64,000 bases of DNA from Flavobacteriales bacterium. Its GTDB lineage: Bacteria; Bacteroidota; Bacteroidia; UBA10329. Location: positions 1 to 64,000 of the forward strand of contig JAIOYP010000016.1 in assembly GCA_021741155.1 (NCBI GenBank). The letters run 5' to 3'. This document shows positions 36,065 through 44,075 of the stretch, one piece after another. The translations under genes were made by a program, and so were the position numbers. Under the pieces are notes generated by a model that was not told where the DNA came from, did not search any database, and was given only the letters and a program-made list of their open reading frames with translations. Position 1 is the first letter of the stretch, and each line of letters starts with the position of its first letter.

Positions 36065-36241
36065 ATGAAAAAGTACTTTTTTCTTTTAGTGGCCGCAGTT
36101 GGCATGATGACAATGACATCATGCACAAAGAACTGTTGTAAACTCTTGACTGTAAGTGTTTGTGAAGGTGATGAGCCATCTGGAACAACTTGGGAGGATT
36201 ACAAAGAGACTTTGGATAATTCAGGTTACAATTGCGATTAA
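36065..36241 (+). CDS. Small lipoprotein (58 residues), function unknown
   Basis: Reads MKKYFFLLVAAVGMMTMTSC followed by 38 residues rich in cysteine and acidic side chains (CTKNCCKLLTVSVCEGDE). The basic start, hydrophobic core and MTSC lipobox indicate a lipoprotein with the acyl cysteine at residue 20, leaving a mature peptide of 39 residues with five more or less clustered cysteines besides it. A rho-independent terminator follows directly, so it is a real single-gene unit. It is next to a thioredoxin-fold membrane protein, which may be relevant to its cysteines. No family recognised. Confidence 0.75.
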   Translation: MKKYFFLLVAAVGMMTMTSCTKNCCKLLTVSVCEGDEPSGTTWEDYKETLDNSGYNCD

Positions 36242-36262
36242 GTTCGGTTAATTGAATTTTGG

Positions 36263-36296
36263 AAAGCCTGCTGTGTAAACGGCAGGCTTTTCATTT
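36263..36296 (+). terminator. Rho-independent terminator of the small lipoprotein gene
   Basis: AAAGCCTGC pairs with GCAGGCTTT across a 10-nt loop, followed by a T-rich tract. It starts 22 nt after the lipoprotein stop codon. Confidence 0.85.
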
Positions 36297-36332
36297 TCTA
36301 TACATTGCGTTAAGTAATTGAAGTTGTGTTTT

Positions 36333-37031
36333 ATGAAATCCGTAAGAATTGTAGTCGCCCTATTATTGGTTGTTTGTCTTGGCTTCATCACGTTCAAATC
36401 AGACTATTTAATTCAGCTCGGAATAGCCAGCCTGAACTTTGGGTGGATGACCAGTTATCTTTTTCCGAAAGTGCTGGTTTTAGCTTTTGCATCTGTTTTG
36501 ATTGCCATTGTTTGGCCAATAATTCGTTTGTCTGGCGGACACAGATTTTTGATTGGTTTGGTGATTTTAGGCTTGAGTGTGGGTGGTTATCTCATCATTA
36601 ATCCACCTTATATAGAGTGGACGAAAACAGGAACGGATTTGAAGGACGAAACGTCTGGAATTCCTATCGAAGAATATTTTAACCAAAACTGGGCAGATTT
36701 TGATGGTGTTGTTTGCCTTGCACTTCCGGGATGTCCTCATTGTGAAGTTGCGATTTCGAGATTATCTCTAGTAAAGAAGCGCGTTCCTGAATTGGATGTG
36801 CTCGTTTTTGTGTTTACTGAGGATTTGTCTAGAGTTGGTTCGTTTCAAAAGAAAACGGGTGTTGATGAACTTCCGTTCGTCATGGTTCCTGACCCAGCAA
36901 CTTCCAGCGTTCTTTGCCAAGGCTCATTCCCTGGGTTTTTGTATTTCAAAAACGGAAAAATCGTTCACCGCTGGTTCAATTCTGAATTCGGGTATCCTGC
37001 TTTAGATTGGGTGGAGGCTGGGTTGAATTGA
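36333..37031 (+). CDS. Membrane-anchored thioredoxin-fold protein with CPHC motif
   Basis: A 232-residue protein with three membrane helices in residues 4-95 (VVALLLVVCLGFITF, VLVLAFASVLIAIVWPII, FLIGLVILGLSVGGYLI), then a soluble thioredoxin-like domain. The redox motif is ALPGCPHCEVA, a CxxC site of the DsbA type, and the cis-proline region ELPFVMVPDP is present. It probably exchanges disulfides in the periplasm. ATG at 36333 is preferred over an in-frame TTG 15 nt upstream. It sits just after the terminator of the cysteine-rich lipoprotein gene. Confidence 0.72.
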   Translation: MKSVRIVVALLLVVCLGFITFKSDYLIQLGIASLNFGWMTSYLFPKVLVLAFASVLIAIVWPIIRLSGGHRFLIGLVILGLSVGGYLIINPPYIEWTKTGTDLKDETSGIPIEEYFNQNWADFDGVVCLALPGCPHCEVAISRLSLVKKRVPELDVLVFVFTEDLSRVGSFQKKTGVDELPFVMVPDPATSSVLCQGSFPGFLYFKNGKIVHRWFNSEFGYPALDWVEAGLN

Positions 37032-37043
37032 ATTTCAATTGCC

Positions 37044-37075
37044 TTGTGATTTAAGCGGAGCTTACTTTAGCTTTG
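37044..37075 (+). promoter_or_regulatory. Complete Bacteroidota promoter of the Fic gene
   Basis: TTG (37044-37046), a 21-nt spacer and TAGCTTTG (37068-37075) fit the TTG-N17-23-TAnnTTTG consensus. The ATG of the Fic gene is at 37083. Confidence 0.7.
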
Positions 37076-37082
37076 TTTCGTC

Positions 37083-38444
37083 ATGTCAATTCCGGAAAAG
37101 CTAAATCACATCAATAAACTCCAAGCTAAAATTCTAGCTGCTGGAGAATATGATAGTGAGATAAAAAAGCGCATCAATTACAGGTTTCGTCTCGATTGGA
37201 ACTACCATTCCAATTCAATGGAGGGAAACACGCTAACCAAGGAGGAAACGCGTAGTGTGATGATTGGCAACCTGACCGTTGGTGGGAAACCGTACAAGGA
37301 TGTGGCTGAGATGCGAGGTCATGATGACGTGGTGCAAGAAATTCTCAAGGTTGGCAAGGGTGAAGTTCGACTTTCTGAAAAACGAGTGAAGGAAATTCAT
37401 CGTTCCATCATGTTTGAGGAAGATTCAGAAAAACGGTTTGGCATTGGTGAATGGAAATCAAAGGACAATTACGTTCTGAATTATAAGGGCGAACGGTTCG
37501 ATTTCAAGTCACATACGGAGGTTGCTGACGAAATGCACAGTCTATTGAATTTCCTCAACGCTAAAATTGACCGACTTGAAACAGGAAAAGAAGACCTACA
37601 CCCGTTGCTTACTGCGGCCAAGTTTCATCTTTGGTTTGTTTCCATCCATCCTTTTTATGATGGCAATGGAAGGACAGCAAGATTGCTGACCAACCTGTTT
37701 CTGATTTCGCAAGGATTTCCTCCAATCATCATTAAAACTGATGAGAAGGAAAAGTATAACCGCTACTTAGCTGATGTTCAGGCGTATGGAGGCTCCCCAG
37801 ATTTGTTTGATGAATTCCTTGCCGATTTGCTTATCCGTTCGCAGCAGTTGGTATTGGACGCGATTGATGGTAAGAGTATTGAAGAGGCAGAGGATATTGA
37901 TAAGGAGATTGATTTGTTTAAAAAGGGGTTTGAGGAAAGGCCTGTTACAAAACCAGTAGTTAAATCAGCGGTCCTGATTGCGGTAATCTATTTAGATTAT
38001 CTTACTCAGATGTTTGAATTGTTTGAGTCAAAGCATCGAGCAATTTCTGACCTTTTTTCTACATCCAAATACAGTGTCGCTATCAATGGTTTTGAAATTG
38101 CAGACTTGCAGGCGCTAAAAAAAGTGATGTTGAATGTCCAATCGTATAAACCCGTTGATATTCAAAAGCGTCAAAATGAACTTGGTGTTTGGGAGGTTGA
38201 AATCAATACGATATCGATAAATGTTAGGCATGTATCCTTTACGAGGGGCGGACAGAACCATTTTGATGTTGAGAGTTGCTTGGCAATTCACTTTGATAAG
38301 TTTGACTTCAAGATTAATAATGATTTCTATGAAGAGGTTCGCCTCTATGTTGATACTCCATTACACACTGAAATCAACCTCATGGTCTCGGAAATGATGC
38401 GAGGTGTGATGGAAGAGATTAAGAAGAAATCGGCAACGGTGTGA
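37083..38444 (+). CDS. Fic-domain protein (probable AMP transferase) with N-terminal inhibitory motif
   Basis: A 453-residue protein. The Fic core motif HPFYDGNGRTARLL begins at His189, and all catalytic and phosphate-binding residues are present, so AMP transfer from ATP to a protein hydroxyl is expected. Residues 43-48 (SNSMEG) match the inhibitory (S/T)xxxE(G/N) helix, here on the N-terminal side, making it a class II Fic protein kept in check by Glu47. The C-terminal 180 residues are of unknown fold and may bind a target. It has its own promoter. No separate antitoxin gene is adjacent, as expected for class II. Confidence 0.9.
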   Translation: MSIPEKLNHINKLQAKILAAGEYDSEIKKRINYRFRLDWNYHSNSMEGNTLTKEETRSVMIGNLTVGGKPYKDVAEMRGHDDVVQEILKVGKGEVRLSEKRVKEIHRSIMFEEDSEKRFGIGEWKSKDNYVLNYKGERFDFKSHTEVADEMHSLLNFLNAKIDRLETGKEDLHPLLTAAKFHLWFVSIHPFYDGNGRTARLLTNLFLISQGFPPIIIKTDEKEKYNRYLADVQAYGGSPDLFDEFLADLLIRSQQLVLDAIDGKSIEEAEDIDKEIDLFKKGFEERPVTKPVVKSAVLIAVIYLDYLTQMFELFESKHRAISDLFSTSKYSVAINGFEIADLQALKKVMLNVQSYKPVDIQKRQNELGVWEVEINTISINVRHVSFTRGGQNHFDVESCLAIHFDKFDFKINNDFYEEVRLYVDTPLHTEINLMVSEMMRGVMEEIKKKSATV

Positions 38445-38465
38445 ACTGATCCACTCTTTAACTGA

Positions 38466-41450
38466 TTACGCCACCAACGCCCCATCCGCCACTCTCGTAT
38501 TCGGAATTTCAATATTGATGTTTGGAATGCGCTCCACGTAATTTGTTTCCAAGCTGATGTGTCCAAATTCCTCCGTCACTTTTCCGCGTAGTCTGTAAAT
38601 GCCTGGCCCGCGGAACGGATAGCGCGTGGCCACATTTGGAAACTGAACACTATTGATCCATTGTCCTTCGAGGTCGATGAGATTTCCGAAGGTCATGTAC
38701 TGCCCATTGCTGGTGTGTGTGCCTCTGATGTGAACACGATAACCGATTATTTCCACCGTTTCGTTCACTCGTTGATGGATTTCTGAAGCGGTTGTGGTGG
38801 GCAATCCTGTTCTGTCAATGAGGTCAAAAGGCGAAATGGTGACAGGAAAGCCCAACAGTTCCATTTCATCATAAGCGTTCTCCAGTTCGTGATACCAGAG
38901 TTCGGGTAGCTTGAATTCCTTCACTTCGGCATCAAAAAGCTTCTTCACAGGCCGTGAGATTTTAGTGTGTCCCAACAGAAAATGCGCATCCCAAAGCAGT
39001 GCTTTCTTATCCAAACCAGTAAATCGCAAGGCGCCAATTCGGATGAGAATGCGCAATTGTTCCAACGAAACGGGAGTTCGTTTTACGAGATCGCGCAGGT
39101 CGATGAAAGCACCATTTTCCTGACGTTCCTTGATGAGTTCTTTCAGCATGTCGTGCTCCAGCCCATTCACCATTCCAAGCCCGACATAAATGTCTTTTCC
39201 GAAGATGGTTGCTCCGCCATTACTGCGGTTTACGCAGGGCAAATTGATGTTGCCTCCGTGCAGTTTGGCTTCGTGGAGGTAGAGCTCACGCGAGTAAAAA
39301 CCGCCACCATTGTTCACCGTGGCCACCATATATTCCAGTGGATAATAGGCCTTGAGGAACAGCGCCTGAAAACTCTCCACCGCATAACTGGCAGAGTGGC
39401 CTTTTGCAAAGGCGAAATTCCCAAAACTCATGATCTGTTCCCAGATTTTCTGAATGGTTTCCTGCGCATGACCTTTCGCAATGCAATTATTGAAAAACTG
39501 GTCTTTGATCTTCCCGAATTCGTTGCGCTCACGGAATTTCCACGACATGCCTCTGCGCAGCACATCGGCCTCTTCCAAGGTTAATCCTGCAAACATGTGC
39601 GCCACTTTCAGCACATCTTCTTGATAGACCATTACGCCAAATGTGTCGTGCAGAATGGCGTACATCTCGGGTAGTTCGGCTTCGGCTGCTTTGCGTCTTT
39701 TCTCATCCTGAAAGCGGAGAATATATTCACGCATCATCCCGCTTTTAGAAACACCTGGACGAATGATGGAACTGGCCGCCACCAAACGGTTGTAATCCTC
39801 GGCTTTCAGCTTCGTAAGCAACATTCGCATAGCGGGAGATTCTACATAAAAAGCACCAACGGTCTTGCCATGTTTCAATAGCTTTTTGATGGCCGCATCT
39901 TCCTTGAAACGCGGAATGTCGTGCACATCAACATCCACTCCTTGGTTCGTTTTGATGATGGAAATGCTGTCCTTGATCTTACCCAATCCGCGCTGACCGA
40001 GAATATCGAATTTGTGCAATCCTACATCTTCCGCCACGTGCATATCAAACTGTGTGGTCTGAAAACCTTTAGGCGGCAAAAACGTGGCACTATAGGAATG
40101 AATATCCAGTTCTGGAATGAGAATTCCGCTAGAATGAACCGTAGTGTGATTCGGAAAACCCTGAATTCGGAAGCCGTATTTCAATACCAGTTTTGAGAGA
40201 TGGTCGAGTGAGTTCACATCCAAGTAGCGGCTGTTGAGTCGGTCAATTTCTTCGGCAGGAAGTCCGAGCACTTTTCCCAATTCTCGGTTCACGGAACGGT
40301 CTCTGAAAGTGGAGTAGGAGCCTTGCAGCGCAGCTTTTGGAAAACGTTCAAAAATGTAGCGCGTCACATCTTCGCGGTCGCGCCACGAGAAATCAATATC
40401 AAAATCAGGTGGATTTTTCCGTGATGGATTGATGAAGCGCTCGAAGTAAAGGTCAAGCTCAATCGGATCCACATCGGTGATACCTATTATATAGGCCACC
40501 ATGCTGTTGGCGCCACTGCCGCGCCCAATATGGAAATAACCCTTGTGCTTGGCGTATTGCACAATATTGTGGTTGATGAGAAAGTAGCTGAAGAATTTCT
40601 TCTGTTCAATGATGTCCAACTCCTTTTTCAATCGCTCGAAAACAACCTGATTAGCGTTCGGATAACGGTATTTCAGATTGTCTTTGCAAAGTTGTTCCAG
40701 CCTTTCTTTATCCTCCTGAAACGAACCCAAAAAATGATGTTGATTATTGGAAACGGCATAATTCCCGAACTCAAAATTGACCTTACAGTCTTCTAAAAGT
40801 CGTTCGGTGTTTTCAATGATGTGTGGGAATTCTGTAAACGCATCGCGCAGCATATCGCAACTCCAGAATGTGTCTTTTTCGGTGGCTTGTTCTTCAATTG
40901 GTAATCTGCTCAGTAGGCAATTGTTGTCTATAGAGCGTAGTAGTCGATGCGTGTTGAAATCACTCTTTCCACGGAAACTCATCGGTTGCAGCACGACCAA
41001 TTTGTCTTTCAAATTTGCGAACGGAGAAAGCTGCAATCGCATCAATTCCGTTGGGCGAATGCCAATGAATTCGTTCTCTTTCAACTTGCGTTTTGGAGCA
41101 TTTGCTAACGGATAAATGACGTAAGCGTGAGAGAATTCAGGTGCTTCATCCAAAAGCTTTTCTCCAAACATCAACTGCTGAGAAAGATGCTTGTTAATTT
41201 TCTTGTAGCCTTCATTATTCCGCGCTAGTGCCACATACTTGGTTTGCGTTCCTTGTTTGAAATCAACTCCAACAACGGGATGAATGTCAAACTCACGCGC
41301 TTGCCGCAGAAAATCAAGACACGCTGCCGAGCTGTTTACATCAGTCAACGCCACAGATTTCGCGCCCGCCCGAACTGCAATTTCCAGTAGTTGCGTGGGG
41401 CTTACCGTTCCGTAATGGAAGCTGTAATATGTGTGGCAGTTGGTAACCAT
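38466..41450 (-). CDS. dnaE: DNA polymerase III alpha subunit, short accessory form (DnaE-like)
   Basis: A 994-residue C-family polymerase, shorter than replicative DnaE (about 1150-1450). The PHP domain opens NCHTYYSFHYGTVSP, where the usual two-histidine metal motif is reduced to one. The palm has HIGRGSGAN (about 308-315), and NPPDFDIDF (about 346-354) provides the catalytic aspartates. EADVLRRGMSWK and FAKGHSASYA follow, with an OB-fold-like segment near the C-terminus. Such short copies usually act in lesion bypass beside a Y-family polymerase or ImuB, but none is adjacent. ATG at 41450 is used because the family starts there. Confidence 0.88.
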   Translation of the reverse strand: MVTNCHTYYSFHYGTVSPTQLLEIAVRAGAKSVALTDVNSSAACLDFLRQAREFDIHPVVGVDFKQGTQTKYVALARNNEGYKKINKHLSQQLMFGEKLLDEAPEFSHAYVIYPLANAPKRKLKENEFIGIRPTELMRLQLSPFANLKDKLVVLQPMSFRGKSDFNTHRLLRSIDNNCLLSRLPIEEQATEKDTFWSCDMLRDAFTEFPHIIENTERLLEDCKVNFEFGNYAVSNNQHHFLGSFQEDKERLEQLCKDNLKYRYPNANQVVFERLKKELDIIEQKKFFSYFLINHNIVQYAKHKGYFHIGRGSGANSMVAYIIGITDVDPIELDLYFERFINPSRKNPPDFDIDFSWRDREDVTRYIFERFPKAALQGSYSTFRDRSVNRELGKVLGLPAEEIDRLNSRYLDVNSLDHLSKLVLKYGFRIQGFPNHTTVHSSGILIPELDIHSYSATFLPPKGFQTTQFDMHVAEDVGLHKFDILGQRGLGKIKDSISIIKTNQGVDVDVHDIPRFKEDAAIKKLLKHGKTVGAFYVESPAMRMLLTKLKAEDYNRLVAASSIIRPGVSKSGMMREYILRFQDEKRRKAAEAELPEMYAILHDTFGVMVYQEDVLKVAHMFAGLTLEEADVLRRGMSWKFRERNEFGKIKDQFFNNCIAKGHAQETIQKIWEQIMSFGNFAFAKGHSASYAVESFQALFLKAYYPLEYMVATVNNGGGFYSRELYLHEAKLHGGNINLPCVNRSNGGATIFGKDIYVGLGMVNGLEHDMLKELIKERQENGAFIDLRDLVKRTPVSLEQLRILIRIGALRFTGLDKKALLWDAHFLLGHTKISRPVKKLFDAEVKEFKLPELWYHELENAYDEMELLGFPVTISPFDLIDRTGLPTTTASEIHQRVNETVEIIGYRVHIRGTHTSNGQYMTFGNLIDLEGQWINSVQFPNVATRYPFRGPGIYRLRGKVTEEFGHISLETNYVERIPNINIEIPNTRVADGALVA

Positions 41451-41454
41451 GAGG

Positions 41455-41545
41455 GCACATTTTAAGGTCGATAGTCCACAGTCCATGGTCAACAGTCCAC
41501 GGCCTCACATCTGTGGTCTATGGACTGAACACTACAGTCTATAAT
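41455..41545. repeat. Degenerate AGTCCA/GGTC word repeat upstream of dnaE-like gene
   Basis: Words ATAGTCCACAGTCC, ATGGTCAACAGTCC, ACGGCC, GTGGTCTATGGACTG and ACAGTCTAT follow one another with a period of roughly 7-8 nt and can also fold back (CAGTCCAT with ATGGACTG). The remaining spacer to 41706 holds a TTTCAGT/ACTGAAA hairpin and no gene. Confidence 0.55.
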
Positions 41546-41706
41546 ATCGACATTATTAAGTTTATAAAATAGTCTATTGTTTGATTGAAAGGTGCAGGAA
41601 GCAGATAAATTGATATTTCAATCATTGGTTTCAGTCTTCAGCCAAACCAGTTGCGGCTTTCACTGAAATCACCGTTATTTGTATTTGTTTAGAATCTGTC
41701 TAAATA

Positions 41707-42342
41707 ATGAAAGAGATACGTGTAGGAATAGCTGATGCCCATTTCGTAGTACGAGAAGGATTGAAGTATGTATTCTCGCACGATAAGCAGATTAAAGTTG
41801 CAGGAGAATGCTCGGATGGAAAAGATATTCCGAAGCTGCTGAAAGAGAATTTGGATCTTCTCATTTTTGATTACGACCATGCTGATTACATCTCATTCGA
41901 AGACCTTCAAAAGGTATTCAGAGTAGCGCCAGAGACCAACGTATTAGTGATTTCTGCTCACACGGATGCTGCAACCATCAATCGCATCATCCGACAACCA
42001 ATCAGAGGTCTTCTATCAAAGGAATGTAGCGAAGCTGAAATTTTGGATGCTGTGCGCGAAACTTCTAAGGGGCATAAATTCTTTTGCAACAGAATCTTGG
42101 ACGTGGTAAGCGAATCGAAAAAAGACGGTGTCACACACGATTGTTCTCCAACATCTTTATCCAATCGGGAGATTGAAGTAATCGAATACATAGCGCAAGG
42201 ACTTACTGCTGCGCAGGTGGCCGAGAAAATGTGCCTATCAGCCCACACCATCAGCACCCATCGCAAGAATATCTTTAAGAAACTGAAGGTAAACTCAACT
42301 ACCGAGTTGGTTCGTTTTGCGTTGAAGGCAGCGCTTATCTAG
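41707..42342 (+). CDS. NarL/FixJ-type response regulator
   Basis: A 211-residue two-domain regulator. The receiver (1-125) has Asp10, the phospho-acceptor candidate Asp55 (LLIFDYDHADY), a serine in VLVISAH and the conserved lysine in GLLSKECS. The second residue of the acidic pair is alanine (ADAH rather than DDH), so magnesium binding may be weak. The LuxR-type HTH (LSNREIEVIEYIAQGLTAAQ, then HTISTHRKNIFKKL) is intact. No sensor kinase is adjacent, so it is an orphan. The spacer carries a TTTAGA/TCTAAA inverted repeat immediately before the ATG. Confidence 0.88.
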   Translation: MKEIRVGIADAHFVVREGLKYVFSHDKQIKVAGECSDGKDIPKLLKENLDLLIFDYDHADYISFEDLQKVFRVAPETNVLVISAHTDAATINRIIRQPIRGLLSKECSEAEILDAVRETSKGHKFFCNRILDVVSESKKDGVTHDCSPTSLSNREIEVIEYIAQGLTAAQVAEKMCLSAHTISTHRKNIFKKLKVNSTTELVRFALKAALI

Positions 42343-42468
42343 GTCCATTCCTCTTCAAAAGTGCTATGGCATCTGTCATGGTACAGAAATCTGCTTTATT
42401 TAGAACAACTGTGTCAATCCGGCCGTTGGATTCTATATTTACCATCACAACAAATTGACATTTATCAA

Positions 42469-43995
42469 ATGGGCATTGCAAAGTTTCTAGAAAAGAAAAT
42501 CATCAAACATTTACCTTCTGTGGCGCGCGCTGTTCAGCGCAGCATGAATGACGAAAAGAAGATTGACCTCGTTATGAACGAGATGCGGAACGACCCAGCC
42601 ATGGTCAATTCGCTTTTCCCTTATCGCGACAAGTATGCTGTGAACAGCAAAATGCCCGAAAAGTCGATGACTAAGGAGGAAGTGATGAAGCAGATTAAGG
42701 AAATGCACGCGGAAGAAAGCAAGCCGTGGAAGGGTGGAAAAATCTCTGGTTCGTTCTATCATGGCGATCAGGACCATTACGATTTCTTGAACGAGGCATT
42801 TGCCTACTACTCGCAAGTGAATTCCATTCAAAGAGATGTGTGTCCTTCGCTTACCAAATATGAGGGAGAGATCATTGCCATGACGCTTGATATTTTCAAT
42901 GGTGATGCAGTGAATAAGCGCGACCCACAGCAGAAAGCGTGTGGTTCGCTTACCACAGGTGGTACAGACAGTATCTTTCAATCTGTATACGCTCACCGCG
43001 AATGGGGCGTTGACCAAAAGAACATCTCTCAACCTGAGATTGTCATTGCGTTTTCGGCACATCCTGCATTCTTCAAAGCTGCGCAATACCTGAATATGAA
43101 AGCGATTACGGCAAAACTTGACAAAAATTTTCAGGTAGATGTTGCCGATATGGAAAGCAAGATTACATCAAACACCGTGATGATAGTAGGTTCGGCCGGT
43201 AATTACGGTCACGGCATTATCGACCCAATTGATAGGCTCTCTGATCTTGCTCTCAAGCACAAAATTGGCCTACACGTAGATGGCTGCCTCGGTGGTTTTA
43301 TTCTTGCTTGGGCACAACCATTGGGCTTTGAATGTCCAGTATTTGACTTCCGATTGCCGGGTGTAACGGCCATTTCTGCGGATACCCACAAGTATGGATA
43401 CGCACTCAAAGGCACCTCAACTGTGCTGTTTAGCAATGAAGCACTGAGGCGCTATCAGTATTATGGACAACTAGACTTTCCAGGTGGGATATACATTACG
43501 CCAGGCTTTAATGGTAGTAAATCGGGTGGAATGTTTGCTGCCACTTGGGCTGCCATGATGCACTACGGGAAGGAAGGTTATATGAACCGAGCCAAGAAGA
43601 TATTTGACGTTAATCTTCGATTGAAAAACGTGGTTCGCGGCATTCCTGAGTTGAAATTGTTTGGAGATTCGCTCTTCATCACGGCAGTTGGTTCCGACCA
43701 GTTCAATATCTATCACGTAAATGATTCCTTGAAAGCAAATGGTTGGCGGATGAACGGACAGCAGTATCCTGATGGGTTTCATTTCTGCGTCACCGGACCG
43801 CAGATTACCAATCCTAGCATCGTTGAGGATTTTGATAGAGACTTAAGGGCAGCTGTGGCTTATGCCAAGGAGCAGAAAGGCGACCCGAAATCGGCAGCTA
43901 TGTATGGTGGAGCAGGGAAGGAGATTGATCCATCCATGTATATGCCAATGCTTACGGCCTACACGGATGTGACGCAAAGCACCTATCCTTTTTAG
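42469..43995 (+). CDS. PLP-dependent lyase of the sphingosine-1-phosphate lyase / group II decarboxylase family
   Basis: A 508-residue fold-type I PLP enzyme. The lysine that binds PLP is Lys308 in SADTHKYGYALKG, a phrase characteristic of sphingosine-1-phosphate lyases. CGSLTTGGTDSIFQSVYAHR contains the phosphate-binding loop and GLHVDGCLGGFILAW the PLP-pyridine aspartate. GGIYITPGFNGSKSGG also fits the family. The likely reaction is cleavage of a phosphorylated long-chain base to an aldehyde and phosphoethanolamine. The protein lacks an obvious membrane helix, unlike the eukaryotic enzyme. ATG at 42469 is used; the frame opens 108 nt earlier without family similarity. An FGGY kinase follows. 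Confidence 0.78.
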   Translation: MGIAKFLEKKIIKHLPSVARAVQRSMNDEKKIDLVMNEMRNDPAMVNSLFPYRDKYAVNSKMPEKSMTKEEVMKQIKEMHAEESKPWKGGKISGSFYHGDQDHYDFLNEAFAYYSQVNSIQRDVCPSLTKYEGEIIAMTLDIFNGDAVNKRDPQQKACGSLTTGGTDSIFQSVYAHREWGVDQKNISQPEIVIAFSAHPAFFKAAQYLNMKAITAKLDKNFQVDVADMESKITSNTVMIVGSAGNYGHGIIDPIDRLSDLALKHKIGLHVDGCLGGFILAWAQPLGFECPVFDFRLPGVTAISADTHKYGYALKGTSTVLFSNEALRRYQYYGQLDFPGGIYITPGFNGSKSGGMFAATWAAMMHYGKEGYMNRAKKIFDVNLRLKNVVRGIPELKLFGDSLFITAVGSDQFNIYHVNDSLKANGWRMNGQQYPDGFHFCVTGPQITNPSIVEDFDRDLRAAVAYAKEQKGDPKSAAMYGGAGKEIDPSMYMPMLTAYTDVTQSTYPF

Positions 43996-44075
43996 TTGCG
44001 AGTTATGCGTTGCGAGTTGCGAGTTACAAGCTACGAGTTGCAAGATTCTAATTCCTAATACCTAACTCCTAAATC
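43996..44075. repeat. Degenerate (TTGCGAG)n repeat spacer
   Basis: TTGCGAGTTATGCG, TTGCGAGTTGCGAG, TTACAAGC, TACGAGTTGCAAG and then CTAATTCCTAATACC and TAACTCCTAA fill the 80 nt between the lyase and the kinase genes. The period is about 7-8 nt. No promoter or terminator is recognised. Confidence 0.6.
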
